This document shows positions 41,101-48,421 of a stretch of DNA of 64,000 bases, in pieces; position 1 is the first letter of the stretch, and each line of letters opens with the position of its first letter. A program made the position numbers and the translations under genes. Origin of the DNA: Rubrobacter taiwanensis (lineage in GTDB: Bacteria > Actinomycetota > Rubrobacteria > Rubrobacterales > Rubrobacteraceae); assembly GCF_004337705.1 (NCBI RefSeq), contig NZ_SKBU01000019.1:1-64000 (forward strand). The letters run 5' to 3'. The notes under the pieces are model-generated. The model had not been told where the DNA came from. It ran no database searches and worked only from the letters and a program-made list of their open reading frames with translations.

Positions 41101-42862
41101 CCTGTACGGGTTCGTGGCCGCCCGGGGCCCCGTGAGCCCGGAGGAGATCGCCGCCGAATTCCTGAAGCTCCGGGGCGGGGACGGCGAGGCCCGCTCGCAC
41201 GTGGAACGGCTGGTAGCGGGCGATCCCAGATTCCGCCGGGACGCACAGGGGAGGCTGCTGACGCTGGACCTGCGCTCCGCCGCCCTCCGGGAGGCTCCCT
41301 ACGTGGTCTTCGACGTTGAGACTACCGGATCCTCGGCCGACGGGGGCGGCATAACCGAGATCGGGGCCGTCAGGATAGAGGACGGTCGGGTGGTGGACCG
41401 GTTCTCCACCCTGGTGAACCCGGAGCGGCCCATAGAGCCGTTCGTGGCCCGCCTCACCGGCATCACGGACGCGATGGTCGCCGGCGCTCCGAAGACCGCC
41501 GAGGTGATACCCCGCTTCGAGCGGTTCACGGAGGGGACGGTGCTCGTGGGTCACAACGCGGCCTTCGATTGCGCGTTCGTTGCGGCGGCGCGCGGCGGCG
41601 AGCCCCTCCCCAACCCCGTCCTGGACACCCTGAGGCTCGCGCGGGCGCTCGTGCCGGGGCTCCGGCGCTACCGGCTCGCGGCGCTGGCCCGGCACCTGCG
41701 CGTGCGGGAGAGCCCGAACCACCGCGCCCTCTCCGACGCAGCGGCCACCGCCGAGATCTTCCTCAAGCTCCTGCAGATGCTGCGGGAGGCGGGCGTCCGC
41801 ACGGTCGGGGAGGCGCTGGAGGTCCGGGGGCGCGGGAGCCGCCTCCCGCCCCGGAAGCGGCACCTAGCCGAAGGGCTGCCCTCCGCGCCCGGCGTCTACT
41901 ACTTCCTGGACGGGGCCGGCCGGGTTCTGTACGTGGGGAAGGCCAGGGATCTCAGAAGACGGGTCCGCACCTACTTCTCCGGGGGGGACGGGCGGCGCAA
42001 GATCGGACGTCTCGTGCGGGAGGTGGCGGAGGTCAGATTCCGGCAGACGGAGACCGAGCTGCAGGCGCTCGTGCTGGAGGCGAGGGAGATAAGGCGGCTC
42101 CGGCCGCCGTACAACACCGCCGGGCGGGAGCCGGAGGCGCGGTGGTATCTCCGCTTCGACCTGCGGGAGGAGTATCCGGTGCCCGAGCGAGTGCCCGCCG
42201 GGGAGGAGAGCGAGGGAGCGGTTCTGCTCGGTCCCTACCGGAGCGCGGGGGCGGTGGACGTCTGCATCGAGGCTCTGGGCAGGGTCTTCCCGCTGCGGCG
42301 ATGTGCACCGGGGGACGGTCCCTGCATCTACGGCCAGATGGGGCGCTGTGCTCCGTGTACGGGCATGGACCCGGAGACCTACCGGAGCGCCGTCGTCCGG
42401 GAGGTGGTGGAGTTGCTCCGGGGCGAGGGCGGTGAGCGGCACCTGAGAGCGCTTGCGGCCGAGCGGGACCGGCTGGCGAGCGAGCTGCGCTTCGAGGCGG
42501 CCTCCCGGCTGCGGGACATCATCTCCGGGATAGAAAGGATCCGGCTGGCGCGCTCGGTGCTGGACGGCGGGTGTGTCCGGGCGGCTGTGTGCCCGTCCCC
42601 GGAGCCGGAGAGGGTGGAGGTCTTCGTCCTGAACCGGGGGAGGCTAATCGCCCACCGCAGCTTCGGAGCCGGGGAGGAGGAAGAGATGCGGCGTCTCGCC
42701 GGCCGGGCACTGAAGGCGCCGGCGGGAGAGAAAGGCTCTCCCGCGGACGAGGCACGCATCGTGGCGGCCTACCTGCGCCGGCATTACCCGGCCGTGGAGG
42801 TGATCCCGCTGCTGGAGCCGGGGGATCTTCCGGCGGCCGCGCGGCAGATCCTCGGCCGGTAG
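41090..42862 (+). CDS. DEDDh exonuclease fused to UvrC-like GIY-YIG nuclease
   Basis: 590 residues from GTG 41090. A short N-terminal helical region is followed by a DnaQ-type 3'-5' exonuclease (about 68-235: VVFDVETTGS, LVGHNAAFDCAF, NHRALSDAAAT with the DEDDh His-Asp). The UvrC N-terminal GIY-YIG nuclease follows (about 263-345: GVYYFLDGAGRVLYVGKARDLRRRV). Then come a Cys-rich segment (RRCAPGDGPCIYGQMGRCAPC) and a UvrB-binding-like UVR helix. The RNase-H-like half of UvrC is missing, as in Cho. Such fusions are known in actinobacteria. It would incise 3' to lesions and possibly trim ends. It is coupled to the helix-hairpin-helix gene upstream. Confidence 0.9.
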   Translation: MSGSLYGFVAARGPVSPEEIAAEFLKLRGGDGEARSHVERLVAGDPRFRRDAQGRLLTLDLRSAALREAPYVVFDVETTGSSADGGGITEIGAVRIEDGRVVDRFSTLVNPERPIEPFVARLTGITDAMVAGAPKTAEVIPRFERFTEGTVLVGHNAAFDCAFVAAARGGEPLPNPVLDTLRLARALVPGLRRYRLAALARHLRVRESPNHRALSDAAATAEIFLKLLQMLREAGVRTVGEALEVRGRGSRLPPRKRHLAEGLPSAPGVYYFLDGAGRVLYVGKARDLRRRVRTYFSGGDGRRKIGRLVREVAEVRFRQTETELQALVLEAREIRRLRPPYNTAGREPEARWYLRFDLREEYPVPERVPAGEESEGAVLLGPYRSAGAVDVCIEALGRVFPLRRCAPGDGPCIYGQMGRCAPCTGMDPETYRSAVVREVVELLRGEGGERHLRALAAERDRLASELRFEAASRLRDIISGIERIRLARSVLDGGCVRAAVCPSPEPERVEVFVLNRGRLIAHRSFGAGEEEEMRRLAGRALKAPAGEKGSPADEARIVAAYLRRHYPAVEVIPLLEPGDLPAAARQILGR

Positions 42863-42881
42863 TCCGGCGGCGTTAACGTGG

Positions 42882-42887
42882 TAGAAT
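42882..42887 (+). promoter_or_regulatory. -10 element TAGAAT of two-component operon
   Basis: TAGAAT lies in the AT-rich 61-base gap after the exonuclease-UvrC gene. Predicted start near 42895 leaves a 30-base leader with a strong ribosome-binding site GTAGGAGG at 42908-42915. Confidence 0.5.
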
Positions 42888-42923
42888 TTTGATTAACAAA
42901 AAGAGTTGTAGGAGGATTGTAAG

Positions 42924-43625
42924 GTTACGGAGCAGGACGTCTCTCAGAGGGCACACAGAATACTTCTGGTCGACGACGAGCCTTCGCTCCAGAAGCTTCT
43001 GACCCACGCTCTCGAGCGGGAGGGGTTTCAGGTCAGGGTGGCGGGCGACGGCGAGGCTGCGCTGGAGGAGGTCGCTGCCTTCGAGCCGCACCTCGTCATC
43101 CTGGACATCATGCTGCCCAAGCTGGACGGCATGGAGGTCTGCCGCCGGATCCGGGCCCAGAGCGACGTTCCGATCATTATGCTCACCGCCCGCGACGACG
43201 AGATCGACCGGGTGGTGGGGCTGGAGCTGGGTGCGGACGACTACGTGACCAAACCGTTCGCCGTGCGGGAGCTGGTGGCGCGTGTCCGGGCGATAATGCG
43301 GCGGGTCGCCGCTCAGGCGGGCCAGAAGACCGAGGAGCTCAACTACGACGGGCTCAGGATCCACATCCCCAGCCGGCGGGTCACGGTCGACGGGCGGGAG
43401 GTGGATCTCACCTACACGGAGTTCGAGCTGTTGATAACGCTGGCGTCCAGCCCCGGGCGGGTCTTCTCGCGCAGCGCTCTGCTGACCCGCGTGTGGGGGG
43501 ATGAGTTCCGTGACGAGCGCACCGTAGACGTGCACATCCGGCATCTGCGGGAGAAGATCGAGCGCGACCCCCGTAACCCCGAGTTTATCCACACCGCGCG
43601 GGGTGTGGGGTATGTTTTCCGCTAG
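42924..43625 (+). CDS. OmpR/PhoB-family response regulator with non-canonical start
   Basis: About 233 residues. The receiver domain has the acidic pair VDDEPS, the phospho-Asp in VILDIMLPKLDG, Thr in MLTARDDE and Lys in VTKPFAVREL. The winged-helix DNA-binding domain ends 'VDVHIRHLREKIERDP' and 'GVGYVFR'. The receiver is in frame from at least 42924, but between the TAG at 42909 and the receiver there is no ATG, GTG or TTG. The first ordinary start, GTG 43038, would remove the phosphorylation acidic pocket. GTT at 42924 stands eight bases after GGAGG and would give V-T-E-Q-D. A GTT start, or a GTG altered to GTT, is inferred. It overlaps the kinase gene by 23 bases. Confidence 0.88.
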   Translation, partial: VTEQDVSQRAHRILLVDDEPSLQKLLTHALEREGFQVRVAGDGEAALEEVAAFEPHLVILDIMLPKLDGMEVCRRIRAQSDVPIIMLTARDDEIDRVVGLELGADDYVTKPFAVRELVARVRAIMRRVAAQAGQKTEELNYDGLRIHIPSRRVTVDGREVDLTYTEFELLITLASSPGRVFSRSALLTRVWGDEFRDERTVDVHIRHLREKIERDPRNPEFIHTARGVGYVFR

Positions 43626-45384
43626 GAAGGGATTCGGTAAGGTTCCGAAAAAGCGGCGCGGATGGTCCCGGTTCAGGCCCCGGGCCGGAATCCGTCTCTG
43701 GTTGACGGCGCTGTTCGTCCTGATCACGGCTCTGGCCGTCTTCACGGCCTACGCTTTTGTGAGTCCCCGCATTGAGGACACCTTGAGGCAGACGAGCGAG
43801 GCCAACTTCTCGCAGGTAGGCGAGGGATTTGTGGCTCTGGTGGAGGAGCTGCGGGAGGAGAACCGGACGCTGACGCCGGAGGTCATAGAGTCCTACGCCA
43901 CCAGCCGCGGGGTGCAGTGGGGCGTGGTTCTGGGGGACGGGGGGCAGATAGTCAACGGTACTCTGGACAACTGGGACCAGAACGTGGTAGAGCGGGCCGT
44001 CGCGAGCGGGCGGCCGCAGCAGAGCATAGAGCCCATCGAGACCGGGGAGCGCGAGGGGCAGGAGCTGGCCACCTACGCCGCGCCGGTGAACCTGCAGGGC
44101 CAGCGCGACGCCGGGGCGGCCGTGGTCTTCGTCCGGTACATCACGCAGAGCGACTCGGACAACGTCACGGCCGCCATCCGGAGCATCGAGCGGATCGCGC
44201 TGCTGGCCGGGGCTCTGGCGCTGCTCATCGCCGGGGTCGCGGGGTATCTGGTGGCGGACCAGATCTCGCGCCGCATCAGCCGGCTGGGGCTGGCGGCCCA
44301 GCGGCTGGCGCGCGGGAACTTCGACGAGCGCATCAAGACCCGGCTCCGGGACGAGGTGGGCTCCCTGGGGGAGACCTTCAACTCGATGGCCGCCTCGCTG
44401 CAGGCGGCCTTCCGCCAGATACAGGTCGAGAAGGAGCGCGGCCAGACCATCCTCAACGGCATGACCGACGCCGTCGTGGGCGTGGACCGCGACCTGAACA
44501 CCACCTTCCTGAACCAGCGGGCGCGGGAGCTGCTGGCGGCCTCTGACCAGGACTTCCAGCGCCGGCTGTATGAGATTCTGGCCAAGGCGCGGTTCGCCGG
44601 CGAACCGGTGACCGAGCCGGAGGTGCACTCGGCGGAGAAGATAATCGAGGTGCGGGCCGCGCCGCTGGAGGACGGCGCGCTGGCCATTCTGCGGGACGTG
44701 ACCGAGGAGCGCCGGATTGAGAAGGCCAAGGCGGAGTTCATCGCCAATGCCTCGCACGAGCTGAAGACCCCGCTCTTCGCGCTCTCCGGCTATCTGGAGA
44801 TGCTGGAGGACGAGGAGGATGAGGAGGTGCGCAAATCCTTTCTGCAGGACATGAAGCTCCAGACCGAACGGCTGCAGAATCTGGCCCGCACGCTGCTGGA
44901 TCTCTCGCGCCTGGACTCGGGCGCGGTAACCTTCCGGCTGGAGGACGTGGATCTGGAGGAACTGCTCTACGAGGCACGCTCGGCGTTCCGCTACGCCGAG
45001 CGGGAGATCCGCGTCCGAGCCGAAGAAGGCGTGCCCCAGGTGAGAACGGACCCTATCCAGCTCCAGCGCGTGATCTCCATCCTGCTGGATAACGCGATCA
45101 AGTACTCACCCGAGGACGAGCCGGTCGAGCTGGAGCTCTCCCGCAACGGCGAGAAGGCCGAGATCCGGGTCATAGACCACGGCTGCGGCATCCCGGAGCA
45201 GGACGTGCCGCACATCTTCGAGCGCTTCTACCGGGCGCACGGCTCCTCCCGGGCGGACGGGACCGGGCTGGGACTGGCCCTGGCGCACGAGATCTCCACC
45301 CACCTCGGGGCGGAGATCCGGGTGCAGAGCGAGCCCGATGCGGGCAGCACCTTCACCCTCGCGCTCCCGCTGAACAAAACTTAA
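43603..45384 (+). CDS. PhoR/ResE-type membrane sensor histidine kinase
   Basis: 593 residues, partner of the preceding regulator. A basic N-terminus leads to membrane helix 1 (about 30-52), an extracytoplasmic sensor (55-195), and helix 2 (about 200-222). A HAMP linker (RRISRLGLAAQRLARGNFD), a PAS-like domain (290-375), HisKA with NASHELKTPL, and the ATPase domain (ILLDNAIKYS, DHGCGIPEQD, GTGLGLALA) follow. The architecture is that of PhoR/ResE kinases, but no phosphate genes are nearby, so the signal is unknown. ATG 43612 is an alternative start. Confidence 0.95.
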   Translation: MWGMFSARKGFGKVPKKRRGWSRFRPRAGIRLWLTALFVLITALAVFTAYAFVSPRIEDTLRQTSEANFSQVGEGFVALVEELREENRTLTPEVIESYATSRGVQWGVVLGDGGQIVNGTLDNWDQNVVERAVASGRPQQSIEPIETGEREGQELATYAAPVNLQGQRDAGAAVVFVRYITQSDSDNVTAAIRSIERIALLAGALALLIAGVAGYLVADQISRRISRLGLAAQRLARGNFDERIKTRLRDEVGSLGETFNSMAASLQAAFRQIQVEKERGQTILNGMTDAVVGVDRDLNTTFLNQRARELLAASDQDFQRRLYEILAKARFAGEPVTEPEVHSAEKIIEVRAAPLEDGALAILRDVTEERRIEKAKAEFIANASHELKTPLFALSGYLEMLEDEEDEEVRKSFLQDMKLQTERLQNLARTLLDLSRLDSGAVTFRLEDVDLEELLYEARSAFRYAEREIRVRAEEGVPQVRTDPIQLQRVISILLDNAIKYSPEDEPVELELSRNGEKAEIRVIDHGCGIPEQDVPHIFERFYRAHGSSRADGTGLGLALAHEISTHLGAEIRVQSEPDAGSTFTLALPLNKT

Positions 45385-45452
45385 CCTCAACTACAAGTTA
45401 AATAACCTCTCCTTAGCCGCTGGGAAACAGATCTGTGCAACAATTGGGGCAC

Positions 45453-45510
45453 GAGGTAGCGCCTGGTTCGTCTGAAATTCTCCCCCCTCCCTGCGAACCA
45501 GGCGTACCTC
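45453..45510. terminator. long 17-bp stem between convergent genes
   Basis: GAGGTA plus CGCCTGGTTCG (45453-45470, one bulged G) is complementary to CGAACCAGGCGTACCTC (45494-45510). The stem of 17 pairs encloses a 23-base pyrimidine-rich loop. It lies between the kinase and the convergent protease gene, so it can end transcription from both sides. No T-tract follows on either strand. The length and near-perfection also recall the inverted ends of a small mobile element. Confidence 0.55.
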
Positions 45511-45514
45511 TCTT

Positions 45515-46150
45515 TCAGAGGGAGGGCAGTCCGAAGAGGGCCAGTATGGGCCGGACCACGGAGAGTATGAAGCCGAAGGCCGAGACGCCCGGCACGAAGA
45601 TGGTGATGAGGATCAGGCCCAGCAGTATCAGCGGGCCGTACTGGTTCATGAAGCCTACGAGCCCGTCCATCGAGCGGGGGAGGAACGGGAAGAGCACTTT
45701 CGCCCCGTCCAGCGGCGGGATGGGGATGAGATTGAAGACGAAGAGCAGCGCATTGACGAACGCCACGCCCGCGACGATCCCCACCAGGTACTCGCCCTGC
45801 ACGCCGGGCAGGCGGTAGATGACGGCGCAGACCGCAACGAGGATCAGATTCGAGAGGGGGCCGGCGAACGCCACCGCCACGGGGCCCCACATGCCGCCCC
45901 GCAGCTTCCTCAGGTCCACCGGGGTCGGGCGGCCCCAGCCGAAGCCCACCATGAGGAGCACGAGACTGCCCAGCACGTCCAGGTGCGCCGCCGGGTTGAG
46001 CGTGACCCGGCCCTGCCGGTAGGCCGTGTCGTCTCCGAGCCGGAGCGCCGAATAGGCGTGCGCCGCCTCGTGGATGGTGATCCCCACGACGAAGCCCAGA
46101 ACTATGGCGACCGCGAGCGCGGGATTGGCTTCGAACAGGGAGAGGATCAT
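45515..46150 (-). CDS. site-2 protease family (M50) intramembrane metalloprotease
   Basis: A 211-residue membrane protease. The zinc motif HEAAH lies in 'GITIHEAAHAYSALRLGDDTA'. The third zinc-ligand region is 'NLIPIPPLDGAKVLF'. Five to six hydrophobic segments are present and no PDZ domain, placing it with the small rhomboid-sized S2P homologues of bacteria. Such proteins cut membrane-embedded anti-sigma factors or other regulators. It ends 8 bases after the membrane-anchored M23-like gene in the same direction, so they are probably one transcript. Confidence 0.92.
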   Translation of the reverse strand: MILSLFEANPALAVAIVLGFVVGITIHEAAHAYSALRLGDDTAYRQGRVTLNPAAHLDVLGSLVLLMVGFGWGRPTPVDLRKLRGGMWGPVAVAFAGPLSNLILVAVCAVIYRLPGVQGEYLVGIVAGVAFVNALLFVFNLIPIPPLDGAKVLFPFLPRSMDGLVGFMNQYGPLILLGLILITIFVPGVSAFGFILSVVRPILALFGLPSL

Positions 46151-46157
46151 GCCGGCG

Positions 46158-46991
46158 CTAGCCGACCCTCACGGCCGTGATGGTGACGTGGTTGCCCGAA
46201 CCGGAGGAGACGTAGGAAGCGAGCTGCGGCTTCAGAACCTCCGTGGAATCGGCCACGGCCCCCAGCTCGGTCATCCCGGCCGTCACGGGGGCATCGACCC
46301 CGCCTTCCGGGCTGTTCAGCTCCCGCACGCCGGAGATCATCACCCGCAGATCCGGACGGTCGGCGGGCTTTATCTCGATGACGAACGCCTCCGGGATCAC
46401 CGGGTCCGGCCGGATGGCGGTGACCGTACCCGTCACCGGCGAGTAGACCGGGGTTCCGGCCTCTGCGCCCACGTCCAGCGCCCCGGTTGCGGGACCGGGC
46501 CGGCCTGCGGCTTCCATTATGTAGTACCCGATCCCCTCCGGGGTCGAGCCGCCGAAGAAGATGCGGGCCAGCGGGCTGGCGGAGAGATCCTTCCCGCGGG
46601 GCTCCAGCTCCAGCAGATGCTCGCCGTCCGGATGATAGCCCAGCCCTGTCAGGTTGGCCGGTCGGACGGGTATCGAGATCTCTACTCCGTCCACGCCGGC
46701 GATGACGGTGTCCGGCCCCGCCGCGTTGGGATCTATCGGCAGATAGTTCTCCGGCGAGCCGGAGTTCTGCGCGAAGGCCGCCGCGAGCAAGACCAGAGTG
46801 ACCGCCAGTACCAGCCCCAGCGCGGCCGACCGGCGGCGGCGGTAGAGGCGGTTCCTCTCCGCCTGGCGCTTCGCCTGCCGGTTGCGGAGTCGTTGCTCTC
46901 TGATGGCGATCTTTCCGACGTCGGGGCGGATGTCCAGCCGGGCGGGACGCCCGGGCCTCACGCCCTTGCGACGGGTGTTGCCCCCTCTCAT
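46158..46991 (-). CDS. membrane-anchored protein with M23/lipoyl-like beta domain
   Basis: 277 residues. A basic N-terminus (1-55, Arg/Lys-rich) precedes one membrane helix (about 57-74), so the bulk is outside the cell. The region 165-215 (GTPVYSPVTGTVTAIRP and following strands) resembles the beta-fold of M23 peptidases or biotinyl-lipoyl domains, but the HxxxD and HxH zinc motifs of active M23 enzymes are missing. The C-terminus ends in a conserved-looking GNHVTITAVRVG. The function is unknown. It may bind cell-wall components or be a substrate of the co-transcribed site-2 protease. Confidence 0.65.
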   Translation of the reverse strand: MRGGNTRRKGVRPGRPARLDIRPDVGKIAIREQRLRNRQAKRQAERNRLYRRRRSAALGLVLAVTLVLLAAAFAQNSGSPENYLPIDPNAAGPDTVIAGVDGVEISIPVRPANLTGLGYHPDGEHLLELEPRGKDLSASPLARIFFGGSTPEGIGYYIMEAAGRPGPATGALDVGAEAGTPVYSPVTGTVTAIRPDPVIPEAFVIEIKPADRPDLRVMISGVRELNSPEGGVDAPVTAGMTELGAVADSTEVLKPQLASYVSSGSGNHVTITAVRVG

Positions 46992-47069
46992 AACAGCTCC
47001 GGATTATACAAGGTCGGGGAGCCCGTTGTCTGCGCGGGATGAAAGGGTCGTTTTCCGAGTACAATCGGT

Positions 47070-47075
47070 TAGAAT
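47070..47075 (+). promoter_or_regulatory. -10 element TAGAAT of phosphatidyltransferase gene
   Basis: TAGAAT lies 36 bases before TTG 47112 in the divergent gap 46992-47111. The leader carries AAGGAG seven bases before the start codon. Confidence 0.4.
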
Positions 47076-47111
47076 CAACGGCGAGGTCCCTCGAGGAGAA
47101 GGAGCGGTCAG

Positions 47112-47708
47112 TTGAGTCTGCCTCAAGGCGAACGGCGGCGCATCTCCTACAAAGAGCGCTTTCTGCATCTGATACAGCCCTTCGTCCGGTTTCTCTCGGG
47201 CATGAGAGTTCGGCCCAACACCCTGACCGCCACCGGCTGGGCACTCTCCGTGATGGCCGGCGTCCTCTTCGGGCTGGGCTACATCAAGAGCGCCGGAGCC
47301 CTGATGCTCTTCGCCGGCCTCTTCGACACCCTGGACGGAGCCGTGGCCCGGCACTCCAATCAGATGACCGTCTTCGGGGCCTTCTTCGACTCCACGCTGG
47401 ACCGGCTCTCGGAGTCCGCCATCTTCATGGGGATAATCTACTACTACGCCATTACCGCCAACCCCTCCGGCGCGCTGCTGGCCGCCGCTGCTATGACCTT
47501 CTCCCTCATGACCTCCTACGCTCGCGCCCGCGCCGAAGGCCTGGGCTACAAATGCCAGGTCGGGCTCCTGGAACGGCCGGGCCGGGTGCTGCTGCTCTCC
47601 GTCTTCTCCATCTTCGGCCTGATGACCGTCGGCGTCGCCGCAGTCGCCGCGGGCGCGGCCGTGACCACCGTGCAGCGCATCCTGCACGTCAGGAGGCTCG
47701 GGTCGTAG
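47112..47708 (+). CDS. CDP-alcohol phosphatidyltransferase family protein
   Basis: A 198-residue membrane enzyme that joins a CDP-diacylglycerol-type donor with an alcohol to make a phospholipid. The family signature D-x2-D-G-x2-A-R-x8-G-x3-D-x3-D is exact: DTLDGAVAR, eight residues, then GAFFDSTLD. About six membrane helices. The alcohol (glycerol phosphate, inositol phosphate or other) cannot be inferred. The TTG at 47112 has AAGGAG upstream and yields MSLPQGERRR. The 3' end overlaps the next frame by a few bases. Confidence 0.92.
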   Translation: MSLPQGERRRISYKERFLHLIQPFVRFLSGMRVRPNTLTATGWALSVMAGVLFGLGYIKSAGALMLFAGLFDTLDGAVARHSNQMTVFGAFFDSTLDRLSESAIFMGIIYYYAITANPSGALLAAAAMTFSLMTSYARARAEGLGYKCQVGLLERPGRVLLLSVFSIFGLMTVGVAAVAAGAAVTTVQRILHVRRLGS

Positions 47709-48190
47709 CCGCCGGACGCCCCCGGGAGTACCTGGCTAAGCTCCGCCGCGAGGCGGACGCCCTGGCCGGAAGGGCCGCCGCCGAAGGGCTGCCGGCCCCC
47801 GCCGGTGACGCCTCCTCCGGCGTCCTGCTCGTGATGCCCGTCCCCGAAACCCCCCCGGAGACGGAGGCGATCCTAAAGAGCCTCGACGCCATCCGCCTCG
47901 CCGGAGCGTACCTCACATGGTCCTCCGGAGGGCTCCTGCGTCAGGAGATCTTGTGCACCGAACCCCGCGCCCTCGTCGTCGTCGGCCCTCAGTCCGCCCG
48001 CCGGGTGGACGAGGCCGGATACCCCCTCGCCCGTACCAGCCTCCTCGAAGCCTCAGAGGGAGTCTGGATCGACTGGCGGCACGGCACGGCCGCCCTGCGC
48101 TTGCCGCCCCTCGCCCCGGCCCTCGAAGACCGGAGCGCCAAACGCCGCTTCTGGCAGGCATTCCTCCGCCTCCGCCCCCTCGCCCACTGA
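47702..48190 (+). CDS. hypothetical protein, possible non-canonical start
   Basis: About 162 residues, coding by composition and by its third-position GC, and in the same direction right after the phosphatidyltransferase gene. AGGAGG at 47690-47695 is a good ribosome-binding site, but the next in-frame codons are GTC (47702) and GTA. The first ordinary start, GTG-ATG near 47831, would lose over 40 residues of plausible sequence (REYLAKLRREADALAG). The C-terminal half (EPRALVVVGPQSARRV, EGVWIDWRHGTAALRLPP) faintly recalls uracil-DNA-glycosylase-type folds, which is too weak to name. Function unknown. Confidence 0.6.
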   Translation, partial: VVAAGRPREYLAKLRREADALAGRAAAEGLPAPAGDASSGVLLVMPVPETPPETEAILKSLDAIRLAGAYLTWSSGGLLRQEILCTEPRALVVVGPQSARRVDEAGYPLARTSLLEASEGVWIDWRHGTAALRLPPLAPALEDRSAKRRFWQAFLRLRPLAH

Positions 48191-48421
48191 TTAAGTAAAT
48201 ACTCCAAATGTTAAAAAATATTAAATTTTCATGTTGCGGCGGGAACGGAGAAATCCCTTTATTTAAGCCGTTTTCACGCAGGCTGGGCGGTAGAGTCTGG
48301 TCTGGGGGGATTGCGTTACATTTCGGTAACGGCTAGAGTGCCGGCAGATGCAGAGGAGGGGGGATTCCTTCTAGAGATCCCCTTTTGAGACCAATAGAGA
48401 CCGGAAGGAGACCGGAGCTTT
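48191..48421 (+). promoter_or_regulatory. structured 230-base leader of NlpC/P60 gene
   Basis: The first 50 bases are AT-rich and promoter-like (TATTAA near 48228). The rest is G-rich and contains a hairpin CGTTAC...GTAACG (48314-48331) and, near the gene, GGGGAT...ATCCCC followed by TTTT (48360-48386), a possible intrinsic terminator. A leader of this size with a terminator ahead of a cell-wall hydrolase suggests attenuation or a riboswitch. The known c-di-AMP (ydaO) consensus upstream of related genes could not be matched by eye. Confidence 0.4.
48360..48386 (+). terminator. putative attenuator hairpin with T-tract in leader
   Basis: GGGGAT (48360-48365) pairs with ATCCCC (48377-48382) around an 11-base loop and is followed directly by TTTT. 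It ends 35 bases before the NlpC/P60 start codon. Position within the leader rather than after a gene suggests regulated termination. Confidence 0.45.

Noticed and set aside
46158-46991. Active M23 peptidase
   Set aside because: The beta-domain resemblance is there but the zinc-binding HxxxD and HxH motifs are absent.
48191-48421. c-di-AMP (ydaO) riboswitch
   Set aside because: Gene context fits, but the conserved sequence blocks of that class could not be found by eye; kept only as an unspecified structured leader.
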